DNA of 64,000 bases from an uncultured Paraprevotella sp. (GTDB lineage Bacteria; Bacteroidota; Bacteroidia; Bacteroidales; Bacteroidaceae), in assembly GCA_944319925.1 (NCBI GenBank), contig CALUFQ010000011.1, positions 1 to 64,000 on the forward strand, given 5' to 3'. The notes below the pieces were generated by a model. It was not told the DNA's origin and ran no database searches. It was given only the letters and a program-made list of their open reading frames with translations. A program made the translations under genes and the position numbers. How positions within the stretch are numbered: position 1 is the first letter of the stretch; each line of letters opens with the position of its first letter. Of this stretch, positions 52,450 through 61,093 are shown in pieces.

Positions 52450-52735
52450 TCGGTGAAAAAGTTCCAACTAGCGGGAAAAAGGGCTTCCAAGCCGCCGTCT
52501 GAAAAAAACGGGGCTCGGAAAAAAAATTTCGGGGCTTGGAATTTTTTTTTCGGAGCCGGGAATTTCTTTTTCGGGGCTCGGATTTTTTCGTCCCGACAGC
52601 AAGATTTCGGGGCCGGACTGCCTCAAAAAGCAAAAAATCCCCATAAAACATTGCACAAAGGGGCTGTTTTGTGCAAAAAATGCCTGCTTTTTTCTCTATT
52701 TTGCCTTGCAGGCTCAAAATCCGCGTCACGGAAAT
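52450..52735 (-). repeat. repeat module E, copy 2 (inverted)
   Basis: The reverse complement matches 36885-37170: AAAAAGTTCCAA at the left edge, four GGGGCTCGGAA-like units at 52511-52615, the inverted repeat TTGCACAAA...TTTTGTGCAA and CGCGTCAC near 52722. Confidence 0.75.
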
Positions 52736-53130
52736 CCGTCCTAATCCGACAAAAAGAAACTTGTTCCGCCCTCGGGGCGACATTCTGACAGGCCCGCGTA
52801 TCGTCGGATACCGTCCCAGGCGCAGCTGCGATGGATTTGAAATCCGGCGCAATTGGGGTGCGGATTTCCGAATCCTTGGGGCCCGCAAGGGCTTAACGTG
52901 GCAGGCACTAGTACATATAAGAATAATGGAATAACTTTTTTCGGATTGAAAATCCTGATACTCAATTGAGAGTGTATCAAAATAAACTCCTCCGCCTTGT
53001 AGGGGAGGTGGCGCGAAGCACCGGAGGGGTCTCACGTCCACAAAGACATAGTTTATGTGTGTGTCCGTGGGTGTGAAACCCCTCAGGCCCGTTGGGCCAG
53101 CTCCCCTACAAGGCGGAGCAGTTGCTTCTC
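52736..53130. repeat. module B and a facing pair of D modules
   Basis: B spans about 52860-52984 (GATTTCCGAATCCTTGGGGC, CGGATTGAAAATCCTGATAC). D forward is 52985-53043 and D reverse 53067-53124, with about 23 bp between them, so a long hairpin can form on transcription. Confidence 0.75.
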
Positions 53131-53414
53131 GCAGGTTTTGATACGCCCTCGGCAGGCTTCGAAGAAGTCGAATAACGTTCCGGATTGCGGTTGGACTTCT
53201 TCGAAGCCCGGATTCGAGGCACTTGAATTGCCGCAGGTTCGCTGCGCTCACCAGACGGCATCATTGGACGGTTTCACCGCCCTTGGCAAATCTTTCAACC
53301 ACCGATGATTCCAATTTTCCCGCAGCAGTGGGTTTTCCCATGTATAAGAGTGACTTTTCCCCTTTGTCTCCAAGAAAGTGATGGCGTTTCTGGGGTGTTA
53401 TGGCTCTGTTTTGC
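53131..53414. other. noncoding stretch with one 14-bp inverted repeat
   Basis: GCTTCGAAGAAGTC (53156-53169) and GACTTCTTCGAAGC (53194-53207) are perfect inverse copies with a 24-nt loop. Nothing else is recognised before the SNF2 promoter. Confidence 0.7.
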
Positions 53415-53422
53415 TAACTTTG
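53415..53422 (+). promoter_or_regulatory. -7 box upstream of the SNF2 helicase
   Basis: TAACTTTG, 24 bp before the ATG at 53447. The upstream part of the open frame (from 53378) overlaps this box and is therefore probably untranslated. Confidence 0.65.
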
Positions 53423-53446
53423 TATGCTCAAAGATGGAGAAAAACG

Positions 53447-56400
53447 ATGGCGCAGCAATTTGGCAATACGTGGTGGGGGCGTGAATGGTTGAAGGCCCTG
53501 AGTCATATAGATTATGCGAACAGGATTCCGCGCGGGGCGGCGTATGCCCGCAAGGGAGCGGTGACGGATATCAAATTGGAAGGCAACACCATTCTGGCGG
53601 AAGTTGCGGGCAGTGCGTCGCGCCCTTATGTGGTTCGTATCAGGATTCCGCAGTTCAGTCAAAAGGAGAAGGATGTCTTGGTGCGGGAGGTGTTGTCCCG
53701 TCCGGCCATATTGATGAAGCTCGCCTGCCATGAGCTTTCGCCTGAAATCCTTTCCATCGCCTCTTCGCGCGGTTTGAAAGTTTTTCCTGAACGTTGGTCG
53801 GATTTCGACATGTTGTGCAGTTGCCCGGATTGGGCCGTGCCGTGCAAGCATCTGGCGGCTGTGGTGTATATGTTCAGCCGCGAGATAGACAACAATCCCT
53901 TCATTGTGTTTGAGATGCACGGGGTGGATTTGTTTGCCGAATTGAAGGCGAGGGGAATTGATGCTGAGGAACTGCGCCGTCAGGTGGAAGTGCCGGGTGT
54001 GGGGGACGTGGTGGAGTTCGTGGAGCATGCGAGGGCGGATTGCAAGTTCGGGCGGGTCGATTTTTCGTGCTTGCCCGACCGCTCGGAGTCCATATTGGCC
54101 TTGCTCGCCGATCGGCCTCCTTTTTCCCCGGCAGATAATTTCAAGGAGCTTTATGCGGCAGAAATGCGTAGGTTGGCGATGGAAGCCCACCGTTTTTTTG
54201 AAGGCAGGCAGAAATGTTTTATGGGCATTCCGTCGGATGAAGTCCTGCCGGAAATCGGGCGTGACATGGTTTGTAAGCTCCGTTTTGACGGCGATTTGGA
54301 ATGGCACATTGACCTGCATGGGGGCGGCCGGTGGAAGCCCGATGGCTTTTTCGCGGCGTTGATGCGGCTTAATCCGGATTTTTTGCCCGATTATCACTTG
54401 AGTGTGTCTGCCATTTACCAATCGTTTTCCTGTGCTTTGCATTTGTTGGAGAAAGGTGATGTGGTGCCGCAGATTTTGCGCACGGCAAGCGGGATGTATG
54501 CCATTCGGTGGATGCCGGCCCTGATGGACGGTCAGGTGCGCACCGTGTTGGAGAAATTGGAGAAATCCGTGCCCGATGGCATCGTTGAGATGTCGGCATC
54601 CTTGGGGCGGAAGCGTTGGAGGCCCGTGGCCCGTGCGGCGGAATGGCTCGTTTCGTTGTTCCTTGGCGTGTTGGTTGCCGAATGGTCGCGGGGCGTTGGC
54701 TCGTCGTTGCACATGTTCTTTTTCAAAGGGGCTCGTTGTGCCTTTGGCGACGTGGGTGAGAAAGAGATTCCGGGCGGCATCCGGGCGTGGCTGTCCTCTT
54801 TTTCGTTCCAAGGGCAGAAGTACCGGCCCGTGTTTTATGTCGCCGAGCATCCGGAAGGCGGTTTCGATTTGGAACTGGGGATGGAGAAACAGGGAGTTCC
54901 TGCGGCACGGCCGGTCGCGTTGTCCGTACTGTTATGCGAATCCCGCTATGACTCGGAGCGCATGCACGTGTTGCGCGGTCTGTCGCCGGTGTCGTCCATG
55001 ATGCCGGAATTGGAGGCGTACGTCAACGGCGGTGCCACCCGCCCCGTGCATTATGCTCCGGCGGATTTCGTGCCGTTTCTATTCCGTGTCTTGCCAGCTG
55101 TGCGGATGATGGGAATAGAAGTATATTTGCCCAAGAGCCTGCAGCATGTCGTGTGTCCGAAACCGACTCTCAGTATTCGTTGCAAGAAACGTTCCGGAAA
55201 AGGTTTCCTTTCACTGATGGATTTGTTCGCTTTCGATTGGCAGGTGGCTTTGGGCGACGAGGTGGTGTCCGTTGACAAATTTATGAGGTTGCGGCAACAT
55301 GCGGGCGATTTGATCCGGTTCAAGCAGATGTACGTGTATGCGGATGCCGGGATGATTAACCGGTTGTGCGAGGTGTTCGACAAGACGGAGCGGATGTCGC
55401 CTGCCGGATTATTGCAGGCGGCTTTGGCGGAAGAATATGAGTCGGCTCCCATCCGGATGTCCGAGGATGTCCGCCGAATGGTGGATTCCCTGCTTAAACA
55501 AGAAAGCATCCCTCTTCCGGAGGGGCTGGAAGCCACGCTGCGTCCCTATCAGGAACGTGGCTATTCTTGGTTGTACCGCAATATGCGCATCGGTTTTGGT
55601 TCGATATTGGCCGATGACATGGGACTGGGAAAGACTTTGCAGTTCATCGCTTTGGTGTTGAAACTGAAAGAAGAAGGGGTGCTGGCGGACAAACGTGTGT
55701 TGGTGGCCGTGCCCACTGGCTTGTTGGCTAATTGGCAGGCCGAGATTGCCCGTTTCGCCCCTGCGCTTTCCGTGGCGGTTTATCATGGTGGCAACCGCGA
55801 CTTGAAATCTTTTGACCAGGATGTCTTACTGACCACATACGGGGTGCTTCGTTCCGACTATGCCAAGTTGAAAAAGATGAAATGGGCGGTCGTGTGCATT
55901 GACGAGGCGCAAAATATCAAGAATGCCGACACGGCGCAGAGCAAAGCCGTGAAGTCCATTCCGGCGGACACGCATATCGCGCTGAGCGGCACTCCCGTGG
56001 AAAACCGCCTTTCCGAGTTCTGGAGCATCATGGATTATGCCAACAAGGGGTATTTGGGGACGGTGAAGATGTTTAAAGAGAACTTTGCCAATCCCATACA
56101 ATTGCATAATGACGAGGATTGCGTCGCGCGTTTCCGCAAAGTGACCGCCCCGTTCATGATGCGCCGCGTGAAGACGGACAAAAGTATCATTGCCGACTTG
56201 CCCGACAAGATTGAACGCGACGAATATGCGTCGCTCACGGCGGAGCAGGCTGCCCTCTACCAAAAAACTTTGGAGGCTGCCATGAAGGAAATCGAGGGCT
56301 TGCCCACAACCGGCCATGAAGCGTTGTTCAAACGCCAGGGGATGATCTTGCAGATGATTCTGGCCTTGAAGCAAATTTGCAACCATCCGGCGCAGTTTCT

Positions 56401-56944
56401 CAAGAACGGCGACCGGAGGATGGAGCTTTCCGGAAAGGCGGAGATGCTGGCAGACTTGGTGGATGGGATATTGGATGCAGGCGAGAAGGTGCTCGTCTTC
56501 ACCCAATTCCGCGAAATGGGCGATTTGTTGGTCGAGTTTCTTGCTGCACGGACGGGTGTGCCGCCTTTGTTCTATCATGGCGGGTGCAGCCTCAAGCAGC
56601 GGCAAGACATGGTGGAGCGTTTCCAGCAAAACCGTACCGACCGCGTGTTCATTCTTTCGTTGAAAGCGGGCGGGACAGGCTTGAACCTCACGGCGGCCAC
56701 CCATGTCATCCATTATGACCTTTGGTGGAATCCCGCAGTGGAGGCGCAGGCCACCGACCGTGCTTACCGCATCGGGCAGCAACGCAACGTGATGGTGCAC
56801 CGTTTCATCACGAAAGACACATTCGAGGAACGCATCAACGACATGATTCGACAAAAGAAACACTTGGCGGACATGACCGTGGCGAGCGGGGAGAGTTGGA
56901 TTGGCAAGTTGAGCAACAAGGAGCTGCGGGAGATTTTTCAATAA
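53447..56944 (+). CDS. SNF2-family helicase with SWIM zinc finger
   Basis: A 1165-residue Swi2/Snf2 ATPase. The N-terminal part (WWGREWLKALSHIDYANRIP) leads to a SWIM zinc finger, CSCPDWAVPCKHLAAVVYMF, near residue 123. A long middle region matches the bacterial SNF2-associated domain. The motor has motif I LADDMGLGKTLQFIAL near 722, DEAQ (CIDEAQNIKN) near 820, TPVENRLSEFWSIMDY, and in the second lobe LKAGGTGLNLTAATHVIHYD and DRAYRIGQQRNV. Such proteins remodel nucleoprotein complexes and may act at transcription or repair sites; the target is unknown. In Bacillus the SWIM and SNF2 parts are separate neighbouring genes. Confidence 0.93.
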   Translation: MAQQFGNTWWGREWLKALSHIDYANRIPRGAAYARKGAVTDIKLEGNTILAEVAGSASRPYVVRIRIPQFSQKEKDVLVREVLSRPAILMKLACHELSPEILSIASSRGLKVFPERWSDFDMLCSCPDWAVPCKHLAAVVYMFSREIDNNPFIVFEMHGVDLFAELKARGIDAEELRRQVEVPGVGDVVEFVEHARADCKFGRVDFSCLPDRSESILALLADRPPFSPADNFKELYAAEMRRLAMEAHRFFEGRQKCFMGIPSDEVLPEIGRDMVCKLRFDGDLEWHIDLHGGGRWKPDGFFAALMRLNPDFLPDYHLSVSAIYQSFSCALHLLEKGDVVPQILRTASGMYAIRWMPALMDGQVRTVLEKLEKSVPDGIVEMSASLGRKRWRPVARAAEWLVSLFLGVLVAEWSRGVGSSLHMFFFKGARCAFGDVGEKEIPGGIRAWLSSFSFQGQKYRPVFYVAEHPEGGFDLELGMEKQGVPAARPVALSVLLCESRYDSERMHVLRGLSPVSSMMPELEAYVNGGATRPVHYAPADFVPFLFRVLPAVRMMGIEVYLPKSLQHVVCPKPTLSIRCKKRSGKGFLSLMDLFAFDWQVALGDEVVSVDKFMRLRQHAGDLIRFKQMYVYADAGMINRLCEVFDKTERMSPAGLLQAALAEEYESAPIRMSEDVRRMVDSLLKQESIPLPEGLEATLRPYQERGYSWLYRNMRIGFGSILADDMGLGKTLQFIALVLKLKEEGVLADKRVLVAVPTGLLANWQAEIARFAPALSVAVYHGGNRDLKSFDQDVLLTTYGVLRSDYAKLKKMKWAVVCIDEAQNIKNADTAQSKAVKSIPADTHIALSGTPVENRLSEFWSIMDYANKGYLGTVKMFKENFANPIQLHNDEDCVARFRKVTAPFMMRRVKTDKSIIADLPDKIERDEYASLTAEQAALYQKTLEAAMKEIEGLPTTGHEALFKRQGMILQMILALKQICNHPAQFLKNGDRRMELSGKAEMLADLVDGILDAGEKVLVFTQFREMGDLLVEFLAARTGVPPLFYHGGCSLKQRQDMVERFQQNRTDRVFILSLKAGGTGLNLTAATHVIHYDLWWNPAVEAQATDRAYRIGQQRNVMVHRFITKDTFEERINDMIRQKKHLADMTVASGESWIGKLSNKELREIFQ

Positions 56945-56989
56945 GAGGCTATGACGTTTCCCGGCTTGGCTCGGCCAAACCCGCCGTGG

Positions 56990-57550
56990 TCAGTTGGCCG
57001 TGACGCCGCTTTCTTCCGTGCCGCCGTTGGCGGGCAGAGGGAGGGTGAGCGTGACGCGGCGCACTTCGGCGTTGTCCATGCGGGGAACGGCGCGGATGGC
57101 CAGTCCGAGGCAGGCGGCCTGGAGCACCCGGCAGAAGAGGCCGTGGCTCACCACCAGTACTTGGCTCCCGTCGAACCGTCTTGCCGTGTCTGTCAGGAAT
57201 GTGCGGGCACGGCGGAACAGGGCATCCATCGTTTCGGCGCGGTCGTCTATCAGGGTGCGGGCTTTCAGGATGTCCATCCCGGTAAACGGCCCCCAGTCGC
57301 GTTCGCGCAAGAGCGGGGTGTATTCCGGTTGCAGGCCGTGCGGTTCGTTCAGGATGGCCGCCGTGTCGCGGCATCGCAGCAGGTCGCTGCATAGCAGGGC
57401 GTCGAAAGGAATGTCGCGCAGTTGTTCCCGCAGCCGGGCGGCTTGTGCCCGTCCTTCCGCGTCCAAATGCCCGGGCAAGTGCCCTTGCAGGATGTTGGCT
57501 GCGTTTTCTTCCGTTTGTCCGTGGCGCACGAGGTAGAGTGTGGTTGGCAT
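56990..57550 (-). CDS. histidine phosphatase family protein (phosphoglycerate mutase-like)
   Basis: A 186-residue member of branch 1 of the histidine phosphatases. It opens TTLYLVRHGQTEENAANILQ with the RHG catalytic His, has CSDLLRCRDTAAIL, the acidic LLRERDWGPFTGM and the second His in VLVVSHGLFCRVL. The substrate could be a sugar phosphate, alpha-ribazole phosphate or other. The frame opens 18 codons upstream, but homology starts at the ATG at 57550. It is convergent with the SNF2 gene. Confidence 0.9.
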   Translation of the reverse strand: MPTTLYLVRHGQTEENAANILQGHLPGHLDAEGRAQAARLREQLRDIPFDALLCSDLLRCRDTAAILNEPHGLQPEYTPLLRERDWGPFTGMDILKARTLIDDRAETMDALFRRARTFLTDTARRFDGSQVLVVSHGLFCRVLQAACLGLAIRAVPRMDNAEVRRVTLTLPLPANGGTEESGVTAN

Positions 57551-57753
57551 GTCTGTCGTGTTTTTAGGATAAAGGTAATGCTTTTCTGCGACATGTGCCA
57601 GCATTTTTGATATTTGGTATAATCTTGTGTTGGCTTTTTGCGGAATCTGGGCATGTTCTTCTTGTGCTTTTTGTTTTTTTCCGTTTTTTATTCGCTTGTC
57701 ATGGGATAAATTCGTACCTTAGCCAAATATAAACATTAAAAAATGATTGTGTG

Positions 57754-58326
57754 ATGAAAGCAGTGAACAGTTATATTTTCCGCGCCGTGTGCGCTTTGTT
57801 GGTGGGAATCCTGTTGGTGGCCAACCCCGAGCGCATGACGGGGTTGCTGGTGCAGGTCATCGGGGGCTTGTTCCTTGTTTCGGGGCTTGTTTCCCTGGTC
57901 AGCTATGCCATGATTTGTCTTTCGGGGAAGGCCGAGGTGAAGCCCGCGTTTCCGTTGGTGGGGCTGGGCAGCCTGCTTTTCGGCGTGTTCCTGTTCTTTT
58001 TCCCGGATTTGTTCGTCACCTATCTGATGTACGTCTTCGGGGGGCTGATGGTGTTGGCGGGCATCAATCAAGTGTGGAACTTGTTTCGCTTGCGGCGCGT
58101 CATTCCTTTCCGTTGGTACGTGTTGTTGGCGGCCTTGGTCGTGACGGCCTTGGGCGTGTTCGTGCTGTTCAAGCCGATGGCTTCCGCCTCAGTGCCCTTT
58201 GTCCTTTTGGGGGCTACGTTCATCCTTTATGGTATTGCCGAGGTGGTGAACGGGGTGCGTTGGCGCAAGTATGACCGGATGTGGCGGAAAGCGGAAGAGG
58301 AAACCCGCGTGGAACGGCTTGAATAA
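57754..58326 (+). CDS. HdeD/DUF308-family membrane protein
   Basis: A 190-residue protein with six hydrophobic helices in three pairs (AVCALLVGILLVANPERMTG, LLVQVIGGLFLVSGLVSLVS, FLFFFPDLFVTYLMYVFGGL), the DUF308/HdeD pattern. HdeD is linked to acid resistance in E. coli, but the role here is not known. A GTG one codon upstream is an alternative start. It is convergent with the hydrogenase gene across repeat modules D and F. Confidence 0.85.
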   Translation: MKAVNSYIFRAVCALLVGILLVANPERMTGLLVQVIGGLFLVSGLVSLVSYAMICLSGKAEVKPAFPLVGLGSLLFGVFLFFFPDLFVTYLMYVFGGLMVLAGINQVWNLFRLRRVIPFRWYVLLAALVVTALGVFVLFKPMASASVPFVLLGATFILYGIAEVVNGVRWRKYDRMWRKAEEETRVERLE

Positions 58327-58371
58327 GAAAATGTTTTTCCTTGCCGGGATGCCGACAGATTGAAAAAAATT

Positions 58372-58480
58372 CACCTTGCAGGAAGATGCCCCTCCAGTCC
58401 TTTGGGGCTCGCTCTCTGCAAGGTGGAACAGTTTTGGCATCCGCATGGCGAACAAATGGGGCGTTACGCCCCCGCCCCTG
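58372..58480 (+). repeat. module D and F fragments between convergent genes
   Basis: TTCACCTTGCAGG (58371 on) and CTGCAAGGTGGAACAG (to about 58431) frame a diverged D copy whose ends are inverted. GCATGGCGAACAAATGGGGC at 58441 continues into F and reaches the 3' end of the hydrogenase gene. Confidence 0.65.
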
Positions 58481-59927
58481 CTCCCGGTTCTTTTTTCTTC
58501 AGTTCCGCGTCGAACTGGCGGATGGCGGCCATGCCCTCGTTGCAGGCGCAGGGACCGCTGATGCAGCCGCCGGGACAGGCCATGACCTCGATCATGTGGG
58601 TGGGGCATTTGCCCGTCTTGGCGTAGGCCTTCAGCGCGGCGATGTTTTTCTTGTCCAGCCCCGCGATGATGGTGCCCTGCAGCGACGGGTCGCCCACCAT
58701 GTTCTTCACGGCGGCAAACACGCCGCCAGTCTTGGCGAAACCGTGTGCGTCGTGTCCCGCATGTTCTTCAGGCGTGAAAGGCTCGCAGGCATCCATGTCG
58801 ATTTCCATGCCTTCCAGCACGGCATCCAGCTCGCGGAACGTCCACACGAAGTCCACGTTGGGGTTCTCGCGGCCTTCCGCCTTCTTTGACGCGCAGGGGG
58901 CGATGAACACCGTGACGGCATCGGGATGCTTTTTCCGTGCGTATTCCGCCACGTAGTACATGGGCGATCCGGTGGACGAGATGTAAGGCTTGAGTTCGGG
59001 GATGTGTTTCCGCGCCAGTTGCACGTAGGCCGAGCAACAGCTGGTGGTCATGAAGGCCGCGCCGCTTTCCAGTTTCTCTTTGAACTCGGCGGCCTCGCGG
59101 CGGATGGTCTCTTCCGCGCCATAGGCTACTTCGAGCACGTCGCTGAAGCCGATGGCCCGCAGGGCACCGAACACTTTTTCCACGGGATATTTGAATTGCG
59201 CCAGCACGGAAGGGGCTACCATGGCCACCACCTTGCGCCCGGCCTTGATGCGTTTCAGCACGTCAAACACGGAACAAAGGTCGAATATCGCTCCGAACGG
59301 GCAGGCGTTGAGGCACTTGCCGCAATAAATACATTTGTCCGGGTCAATGTGTTCCACGCCGTATTGGTCTTTGGAGATGGCTTTCACGGGGCAGGCTTCC
59401 TCGCACGGCACTGGAATATAGACGATGGCATGGTAGGGGCACACCTGGTGGCAACGCCCGCAGCTGACACATTTTTCGTGGTTGATGACGGCTTTGCCCT
59501 CGCTGTCGTAGCTGATGGCATCCTTCGGGCAGTTGTTGTAGCAGGGGCGGGCGGCACATCCGCGGCACAAGTTGGTCACTTCATAGTTGATTTTCACGCA
59601 CGAGGAGCAGGCCTCGTCCATGACGCTCAGGATGCTCTTTTCCGGGTCGATGTCTTCCCGTGCCAGCATGCGGGCGGCATAGGCCGACAGGCGTTCGGTC
59701 TCGTCGGTCTCGTCGGTCATGTCGAATCCCATCATCGCCATGGTTTTGTATTTCGTCACGGCTCTTTCCTTATAGACGCAGCACCGTCCCAGCGGTTTTT
59801 GCTTGCGTGGGTGCAGCTCCACAGGCAACCGGTCAATTCGTTCCTGCAGTTCGTTTTCCTTCCACATCTTCACCAGCCGCGCCAGCAATTGGTAGCGGAT
59901 GAACATGATGTTGTTGTTGTATGCCAT
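58464..59927 (-). CDS. hydA: [FeFe] hydrogenase, group B-like
   Basis: A 487-residue hydrogenase that probably makes H2 from reduced ferredoxin during fermentation. It has several N-terminal Fe-S motifs (CRGCAARPCYNNCP, CVSCGRCHQVCP, CIYCGKCLNACP) and the H-cluster domain: L1 TSCCSAYV near 294, STGSPMYYV, L2 APCASKKAEG near 343 and L3 EVMACPGGCISG near 447. L1 has Ser where classical group A has Pro, and the rest of L1 and the extra Cys after L3 fit the group B type frequent in gut Bacteroidetes. It is divergent from hydE-hydG-hydF. Confidence 0.9.
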   Translation of the reverse strand: MAYNNNIMFIRYQLLARLVKMWKENELQERIDRLPVELHPRKQKPLGRCCVYKERAVTKYKTMAMMGFDMTDETDETERLSAYAARMLAREDIDPEKSILSVMDEACSSCVKINYEVTNLCRGCAARPCYNNCPKDAISYDSEGKAVINHEKCVSCGRCHQVCPYHAIVYIPVPCEEACPVKAISKDQYGVEHIDPDKCIYCGKCLNACPFGAIFDLCSVFDVLKRIKAGRKVVAMVAPSVLAQFKYPVEKVFGALRAIGFSDVLEVAYGAEETIRREAAEFKEKLESGAAFMTTSCCSAYVQLARKHIPELKPYISSTGSPMYYVAEYARKKHPDAVTVFIAPCASKKAEGRENPNVDFVWTFRELDAVLEGMEIDMDACEPFTPEEHAGHDAHGFAKTGGVFAAVKNMVGDPSLQGTIIAGLDKKNIAALKAYAKTGKCPTHMIEVMACPGGCISGPCACNEGMAAIRQFDAELKKKEPGAGAGA

Positions 59928-59989
59928 AGTTTTGGATGGTTTTAATAATGATTAGGGGACAAAACTACGAAAAAAAAGGCAGTTTTTAC

Positions 59990-59997
59990 TACCTTTG
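59990..59997 (+). promoter_or_regulatory. -7 box upstream of hydE
   Basis: TACCTTTG, 10 bp before the ATG at 60008. The -33 box is not obvious. The open frame upstream of 60008 overlaps this box. Confidence 0.6.
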
Positions 59998-60007
59998 TGT
60001 TAATTTT

Positions 60008-61078
60008 ATGAAAGAAAACGGCGAGAAACTTCCAGAAACGGCCTTCCGGGGCATGCTGGACGCGCTTTCTGACGGGGAAAGTCCCGGGCGGGAAGGGTGG
60101 CGCAGGTGGCTGACGGCACTTGACGAAGGGCAGGACGAGCGGCTTCGCGCCCGTGCGGCGGAAGTGTCGCGGCGGCATTTCGGCTACGGAGTTTATATCC
60201 GCGGTTTGATAGAGATTTCTTCTTATTGCCGCAACAACTGCTACTATTGCGGCCTGCGCCGTTCCAACCGTTTCGCTTCGCGCTACCGGCTTTCGCGGGA
60301 AGAGGTGTTGGATTGTTGCCGCGAGGGTGCCCGGGCTGGGTTTTCCACGTTCGTGTTGCAGGGCGGGGAGGACGGGGTGCAGGATGATGCGTGGGTGGCA
60401 GGTACCGTGGAGGCTATCCGCGCGGAGTTTCCCGCGCATGCCATCACGCTTTCCGTGGGAGAACGGGACGAAGCGGCCTACCGCAGTTTCCGTGAGGCCG
60501 GGGCGGACCGTTACCTGTTGCGTCACGAGACGCGCAATGATATGCACTATGCCCGCTTGCATCCGGCGGAGATGAGCGGCGCACGGCGCAGGGAATGCCT
60601 GCGCGTGTTGAAGTCGCTGGGCTACCAGACGGGAGCAGGCATGATGGTGGGGACGCCGGGACAGACGGTGGATTGCCTCTTGGACGACCTTGCTTTTCTG
60701 GAGGAGCTGGAGCCGGAAATGATTGGCATGGGGCCTTTCCTGCCTGCCGCCCACACGCCGTTTGCCCATTGCCCGGCGGGGTCGGCTGCCTTGACGTTGC
60801 GGTTGGTCGCGCTGATGCGGCTGCGTTTCCCCCGTGCGCTGATTCCCGCCACCACGGCTTTGGCCACTTTGGACGGGCAGGGGCGCGTGGCGGCCATCCT
60901 GAGCGGGGCCAACGTGGTGATGCCCAACTTGTCGCCATCCGGTGTGAGGGAGAAATATGCCATTTACGACCACAAGGCTTGCCAAGGCAGGGAGTCGGCT
61001 GAGGGATTGCGCCAGTTGGAGCTGGAATTGAGAAGCATCGGATACCATATTGATTACGGGCGTGGTGACTATGTATAA
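60008..61078 (+). CDS. hydE: [FeFe] hydrogenase maturase HydE
   Basis: A 356-residue radical SAM enzyme of H-cluster assembly, acting on an iron-cysteine complex supplied by HydG. The SAM cluster motif is YCRNNCYYCGLRRSN near residue 73, followed by LQGGEDGVQDD and VGTPGQTVDCLLDDL. The start at 60008 is chosen because of the -7 box just upstream and family length. It is 15 bp upstream of hydG. Confidence 0.93.
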   Translation: MKENGEKLPETAFRGMLDALSDGESPGREGWRRWLTALDEGQDERLRARAAEVSRRHFGYGVYIRGLIEISSYCRNNCYYCGLRRSNRFASRYRLSREEVLDCCREGARAGFSTFVLQGGEDGVQDDAWVAGTVEAIRAEFPAHAITLSVGERDEAAYRSFREAGADRYLLRHETRNDMHYARLHPAEMSGARRRECLRVLKSLGYQTGAGMMVGTPGQTVDCLLDDLAFLEELEPEMIGMGPFLPAAHTPFAHCPAGSAALTLRLVALMRLRFPRALIPATTALATLDGQGRVAAILSGANVVMPNLSPSGVREKYAIYDHKACQGRESAEGLRQLELELRSIGYHIDYGRGDYV

Positions 61079-61093
61079 AAATGAGGTATAGAC

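Noticed and set aside
52511..52615. Spaced GGGGCTCGGAA units considered as a CRISPR array
   Set aside because: Units are short and variable with T-rich spacers of only about 10-13 bp, and there are no cas genes.
52073..53251. 392-codon minus-strand open frame through the repeat desert
   Set aside because: It runs across modules A, E, B and D, is made of repeat sequence, and has no start context or protein-like composition.
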